Positions 6,341-8,873 of a DNA stretch of 8,873 nt are shown here, piece after piece. Position 1 is the first letter of the stretch, and every line of letters starts with the position of its first letter. Source of the stretch: Candidatus Odinarchaeota archaeon (GTDB taxonomy: Archaea; Asgardarchaeota; Baldrarchaeia; Baldrarchaeales; DXJG01). The DNA lies in assembly GCA_021158895.1 (NCBI GenBank), contig JAGGSW010000101.1, positions 1-8,873 on the forward strand, in the 5' to 3' direction. Below the pieces are notes generated by a model. The model saw nothing but the letters and a program-made list of their open reading frames with translations, was not told the DNA's origin and ran no database searches. The position numbers and the translations under genes are program-made.

Positions 6341-7000
6341 GTGTGCTCGCAAAATTTTAAAGTTGTCGTATTTGATATGGACGGTACGTTGATTAAAGGG
6401 GCCAGTTGCTGGGAAATCCTACATAAATATTTTCGATCAGATCCTAAACTAGTTAAGAAAAATATGGAAGATTACCTAATGGGGCGAATAAGTTATTGCG
6501 AATGGATGCGTAGAGATCTTCTTCTTTGGAAACAAAACAATAGATACCCGCACATATCTGAAGTGAAAAAGGCACTGAAAAATTATGAAATGGTAGAAGG
6601 AGCCTATGAATCAATTAAAGAATTAAAAAGACGTGGTTATATAACAGCAATAGTCACGGGAGGACTAGATATACTAGCTGAGGAAATTGCAAGAAAGTTG
6701 GGTATAGAATACATATATGCTAACGGGTTTAAAACAGACGAGAACGGATATTTGACCGAACATGTTAAATGTATTGTTGATCCTTGTGAAAAAGGTAGAA
6801 ATCTAATGGATCTCTCAAAAAAACTGAAAATTCCACTTTCAACGTTTATTGCAGTAGGAGATACACGTTTCGACCTCAGCATGTTTAAGATAGTAGGACT
6901 TAACATCGCATTTAATCCAAAGGATGAAATAATCGAAAAACACGCAGATATAGTAATTAAAAACAACTCGCTTTTTAAAATACTCGAATACATACCATGA
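6341..7000 (+). CDS. HAD-superfamily phosphatase, SerB-like (phosphoserine phosphatase type), substrate unknown
   Basis: The protein has all HAD motifs. Motif I is DMDGT with nucleophile Asp12 and acid/base Asp14, motif II is Thr106 in IVTGG, motif III is Lys151 in CEKGRN, and motif IV is GDTRFD with Asp174 and Asp178. A helical C1 cap inserts after motif I (about residues 20-85), as in phosphoserine phosphatase-like members. The length of 219 residues fits small archaeal HAD phosphatases. The substrate cannot be told from sequence; phosphoserine is possible but not established. I chose the GTG at 6341 because GAGGGGG at 6330-6336 is just upstream. A GTG at 6290 in the same frame overlaps the MoaD-like gene by 14 bases and would add 17 residues with a CxxC pair, but it has no proper Shine-Dalgarno site. 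The gene is probably cotranscribed with the MoaD-like gene. The stop is 17 bp from the convergent nitrilase gene. Confidence 0.88.
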   Translation: MCSQNFKVVVFDMDGTLIKGASCWEILHKYFRSDPKLVKKNMEDYLMGRISYCEWMRRDLLLWKQNNRYPHISEVKKALKNYEMVEGAYESIKELKRRGYITAIVTGGLDILAEEIARKLGIEYIYANGFKTDENGYLTEHVKCIVDPCEKGRNLMDLSKKLKIPLSTFIAVGDTRFDLSMFKIVGLNIAFNPKDEIIEKHADIVIKNNSLFKILEYIP

Positions 7001-7017
7001 CGCCGCTAATAATGTTG

Positions 7018-7824
7018 TTAAAAACTGGGATATATCACCTTAACTCTTTTGTAAACTCTTTCTCTTCTATCGGTTAATACGGTAATTTCCCTTCTAATCT
7101 TATCAACCAAATCTAAATCAATACTACCGATTATTGCCCCTTCAATACGTCCAATACCAGCAATAACATCTCCTAAAGGACTTATAATCATGCTCTCACC
7201 GCCATATACTTTGTTTTCTCCCGGACCCACGCGATTAACAGCAACATGAAAAACTTGATTTTCCACGGCCCTAGCCTTTGACAAAATTACGAAATGGTTT
7301 ATTCTCTCTAAGGGGAAAGCAGCTAAAGTAAAAATGATCTTCGCACCATGTAAAGTAAGCGCCCTAGAAATCTCTGGAAATCTAACCTCGTAACAAATCT
7401 GCAAACCTATTCTAAATCTTCCTAAATCAATCACAAATATTTTATCACCACTAGCAAAGTGGTTCTTTTCATCTTGAAACAAGTGAGTTTTTCTATAGAT
7501 ACACAGAATCTTTCCCTTAGGGCTAATCATAACAGCGGAATCGAATATTTTACCTTCGTATTTTTCAGCTATGCCAGCAATAACGTAACTTTGAAACTCT
7601 TCAGCGAAGTTCATAAGAACATTAGTAGTTTCGCCTGGAATCTCTTCAGCTATATCTTTCAAACTCACATAACTAAAACCGGTGTCAAAGAGTTCAGGAA
7701 GACAGAAAATATCTACCTCCTTTTCTCTATTTGCAACTTTCCTTAACGCTTCCAAAGCCCTTGCTAAGTTTTTCTCCTTCTTTCCGTCTTCCAATCTAAG
7801 CTGTAAACCTACCACTTTTAACAT
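7018..7824 (-). CDS. Carbon-nitrogen hydrolase (nitrilase superfamily), probable omega-amidase/NIT-like amidase
   Basis: Members hydrolyse C-N bonds in amides, nitriles or carbamoyl groups through a Glu-Lys-Cys triad. All three are present in the usual settings: Glu44 in LPELFDTG, Lys112 in YRKTHLF and Cys144 in LQICYEVRFPE. The 268-residue length is normal for a single-domain enzyme. The segment SKARAVENQVFHVAVNRVG after the Cys is the family's conserved region, and GESMIISPLGDVIA matches the C-terminal strand pair. The EVRFPE context is common in NIT2/omega-amidase-like enzymes, but I cannot assign the substrate. The ATG start is preceded by GAGG at 7833-7836. It converges with the HAD phosphatase gene and diverges from the RAM-domain gene across a 116-bp spacer that must hold promoters for both. 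Confidence 0.94.
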   Translation of the reverse strand: MLKVVGLQLRLEDGKKEKNLARALEALRKVANREKEVDIFCLPELFDTGFSYVSLKDIAEEIPGETTNVLMNFAEEFQSYVIAGIAEKYEGKIFDSAVMISPKGKILCIYRKTHLFQDEKNHFASGDKIFVIDLGRFRIGLQICYEVRFPEISRALTLHGAKIIFTLAAFPLERINHFVILSKARAVENQVFHVAVNRVGPGENKVYGGESMIISPLGDVIAGIGRIEGAIIGSIDLDLVDKIRREITVLTDRRERVYKRVKVIYPSF

Positions 7825-7877
7825 TTATAAAACCTCAGTATTCACATAATGTAGAACTATATTTTAAGACTCTAAGG

Positions 7878-7890
7878 GAAACCTTTAAAG
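7878..7890 (+). promoter_or_regulatory. Candidate BRE/TATA promoter for the RAM-domain gene
   Basis: GAAACC followed by TTTAAAG matches an archaeal BRE plus TATA arrangement. It shares the exact 11-mer GAAACCTTTAA with the HMG-CoA operon promoter. A start near 7910-7915 would give a leader of about 30 bases with GGAGG at 7927-7931. Confidence 0.5.
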
Positions 7891-7940
7891 TGTTATTTTG
7901 ATAAAAAGCATAAGACCCTAACCTATGGAGGGCTTTGCTA

Positions 7941-8171
7941 ATGCCAACAATAACAGCATTCGTATTAATTCTTGTAAAATCGGGAGAAGAAGACACTGTG
8001 CTAGAGGAAATACGGAAAATGAAAGAGGTAAAAGAGGCCAGAATAGTATACGGCCCTTGGGATTTAATTTGTAGAATTGAAGTTGAACATATCAATCAAC
8101 TTCAAACTTTCATCTACGAACTACGAAAAATACCAGGTGTTGAACAAACTACAACCCTAATATCTACATAA
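7941..8171 (+). CDS. Stand-alone Lrp/AsnC-type ligand-binding (RAM) domain protein
   Basis: The 76-residue protein is a single alpha/beta RAM domain without the N-terminal helix-turn-helix of full Lrp/AsnC regulators. It shows the TITAFVLILV first strand, a helix with VLEEIRKM, the VKEARIVYGPWDLICRIEV strand-turn-strand containing the G-x-x-D turn, a second helix with LQTFIYELRKIPGV, and a final TTTLIST strand. Such proteins assemble into rings and bind amino acids or similar effectors. They may modulate full-length Lrp proteins or enzymes, but the effector here is unknown. I chose the ATG at 7941 because GGAGG at 7927-7931 is nine bases away; an in-frame TTG at 7935 is too close to it. The gene is divergent from the nitrilase-family gene, so a link to nitrogen or amino-acid metabolism is possible but only inferred. 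Confidence 0.92.
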   Translation: MPTITAFVLILVKSGEEDTVLEEIRKMKEVKEARIVYGPWDLICRIEVEHINQLQTFIYELRKIPGVEQTTTLIST

Positions 8172-8223
8172 TCCTAAGCATCAGATTTTCTGAGTTACAA
8201 CTTAAGATGACATGGTGTTAGTT

Positions 8224-8243
8224 TCATGTTTAATCATGTTTAA
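8224..8243. repeat. Tandem 10-bp duplication
   Basis: The decamer TCATGTTTAA occurs twice head to tail in the convergent spacer between the RAM-domain gene and the orphan gene. It may be replication slippage or a paired binding site. No function is visible. Confidence 0.6.
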
Positions 8244-8260
8244 TATCAAAATGGCTAATA

Positions 8261-8278
8261 AGATATTAAATATCTAAA
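8261..8278. repeat. Palindromic element, copy 1 of an 18-bp direct repeat
   Basis: The first 15 bases form a perfect palindrome with 7-bp arms (AGATATT and AATATCT) around a single A. The 18-bp element recurs at 8821-8838 in the same orientation with one difference. It lies just past the 3' end of the orphan gene on the minus strand. Confidence 0.5.
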
Positions 8279-8309
8279 ATTCAAGTTAAATTACCTGTAG
8301 TTATCTCTC

Positions 8310-8648
8310 TTATATAAAATCTAAGCCCTTCACGCGCTTTTTCTTTTCCTCTCTTAACTCATCCAGTAAACTTTTTAACTCATCTAAAAATTGTGGATTT
8401 ATTCTCCACTCAGCTGTTTCTACTCCAGTCTTTTTTTGTAAAAGTTCATTACCAGCAATGTCTTGTATTTGTTGGAGAGCGACACCAACACCTACAATTC
8501 CCATAAATTTCCGCACATTTCTGGCAGCTCTCCATAAATCAACCGTAGAATGCCAGTCACCATCAGAAAGAACTTCAAGCATAGCTATTTTGGCATCATC
8601 CTTCACAAGAAGCTCTTTAATCTTTTTAATCGCTCCTTCACTCAACAT
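8310..8648 (-). CDS. Small hypothetical protein, possibly winged-helix-like
   Basis: I do not recognise this 112-residue protein. It is soluble and charged, with no Cys pairs and no membrane segment. The middle part (roughly residues 15-85) begins with a helix ending in MLEVLSDGDWHSTVDLWRAA, which resembles the first helices of a winged-helix domain. A region with GVALQQIQDI follows, then a short strand-like segment around TAEWRINP. The C-terminus is a Lys/Glu-rich helix (about 85-105), possibly for dimerisation. A role in DNA binding or protein contact is inference. I chose the ATG at 8648 because GGTGA lies five bases upstream; an in-frame ATG at 8660 lacks such a site. The codon pattern and protein character look coding, whereas the overlapping opposite-strand frame gives a composition unlike a protein. 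It appears to be monocistronic. Confidence 0.72.
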   Translation of the reverse strand: MLSEGAIKKIKELLVKDDAKIAMLEVLSDGDWHSTVDLWRAARNVRKFMGIVGVGVALQQIQDIAGNELLQKKTGVETAEWRINPQFLDELKSLLDELREEKKKRVKGLDFI

Positions 8649-8663
8649 TATCGTCACCATCAA

Positions 8664-8820
8664 TTGTAACTTATCAAGTAAAAACTATACACATAGAAAT
8701 AAAAGGTAATGTATGTCCTATAGCAATACCCTATATTGTCCACCACCCTGAAAGCCTAGTTGGAACAGATAGATATCGAATATTAAGGTTATCGAGCTTC
8801 TAGCAGCTCAATGTAGAGTT
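8664..8820. other. Intergenic region with no recognisable gene
   Basis: Together with the two elements that follow it, this stretch forms about 210 bp at the right edge that carry no convincing coding frame and no tRNA-like fold. I see a short hairpin with 5-bp arms GAGCT/AGCTC at 8794-8809 and AT-rich sequence that must contain the promoter of the orphan gene on the minus strand. Nothing else stands out. Confidence 0.5.
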
Positions 8821-8838
8821 AGATATTAAAAATCTAAA
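8821..8838. repeat. Copy 2 of the 18-bp direct repeat, next to a promoter
   Basis: This element matches 8261-8278 at 17 of 18 bases. It ends two bases before the TATA-like sequence CTTTATAAGG, so it could serve as an operator for the gene beyond the window edge. The palindrome is imperfect in this copy. Confidence 0.45.
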
Positions 8839-8840
8839 CG

Positions 8841-8850
8841 CTTTATAAGG
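8841..8850 (+). promoter_or_regulatory. Candidate TATA box pointing out of the right edge
   Basis: CTTTATAAGG is a strong TATA-like sequence. On the plus strand it would place a start site at about the window end, implying a gene immediately to the right. Because TTTATAA is nearly symmetric, the opposite direction cannot be ruled out. Confidence 0.4.
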
Positions 8851-8873
8851 CGAAATAATTCAATATATCCGAT

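Noticed and set aside
7459..7746. A 95-codon plus-strand frame opposite the nitrilase-family gene
   Set aside because: It covers the catalytic Lys region of a clear enzyme on the other strand and resembles no protein.
7835..8095. An 86-codon minus-strand frame opposite the RAM-domain gene
   Set aside because: The plus-strand RAM domain has a good Shine-Dalgarno site and a clear fold; the antisense frame is Ser/Thr-rich.
8224..8278. Start of a CRISPR array suggested by short repeats
   Set aside because: Only a 10-bp tandem pair and one palindrome are present, with no spacers or further repeat units.
8458..8709. An 83-codon plus-strand frame opposite the orphan gene
   Set aside because: Its Ser/Thr/Pro-rich translation looks like an antisense shadow, and the minus-strand frame has a Shine-Dalgarno site and balanced composition.
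8664..8873. Possible tRNA or small RNA in the right-edge spacer
   Set aside because: I found no T-loop or anticodon arm pattern, and no C/D box pair at proper spacing.

Overview
The window is archaeal chromosomal DNA, AT-rich by eye. The evidence is an archaeal-type ribosomal protein uS7, the three-gene archaeal HMG-CoA synthesis cluster (HMG-CoA synthase, thiolase, DUF35 zinc-ribbon protein), promoters that look like BRE plus TATA boxes, and Shine-Dalgarno sites of the GGTGA/GGAGG type. The gene set fits a member of the Thermoproteota (TACK) better than a haloarchaeon, but I cannot name a genus. HypC implies that a [NiFe] hydrogenase is encoded elsewhere. I see no tRNA, rRNA, CRISPR array, insertion sequence or phage gene.

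Layout. Positions 1-1062 hold an unrecognised multi-pass membrane protein that may begin upstream of the window. Next comes uS7 (+), which converges with a circularly permuted ribosome-assembly-type GTPase (-). hypC (-) lies just upstream of the GTPase and may share its transcript. A 296-bp divergent spacer with several inverted repeats (2930-3225) leads into the HMG-CoA operon at 3226-5823 (+). After a T-rich gap come a MoaD/ubiquitin-like protein and a HAD phosphatase (+), a convergent nitrilase-family amidohydrolase (-), a divergent stand-alone Lrp/AsnC ligand-binding (RAM) domain (+), and a small orphan protein (-). The right edge carries a promoter-like TATA element pointing out of the window.

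How the genes work together. The clear functional unit is the mevalonate-pathway entry complex. In characterised archaea, thiolase, HMG-CoA synthase and DUF35 protein form one complex that passes acetoacetyl-CoA straight to the synthase. The synthase here keeps its Glu, Cys and His catalytic residues and the DUF35 protein keeps its four zinc cysteines. The thiolase, however, has glycine (residue 83) where the nucleophilic cysteine is expected, while both catalytic histidines remain. This is the most interesting observation in the window. It suggests a scaffold-only subunit, a different reaction (aldolase-like, as in the Ltp2-DUF35 systems), or another nucleophile. A second point is that the MoaD-like protein ends in Gly-Gly-Gly-Thr-Ser, so its di-glycine is masked and would need trimming before activation. 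The remaining genes look like ordinary housekeeping or accessory genes.
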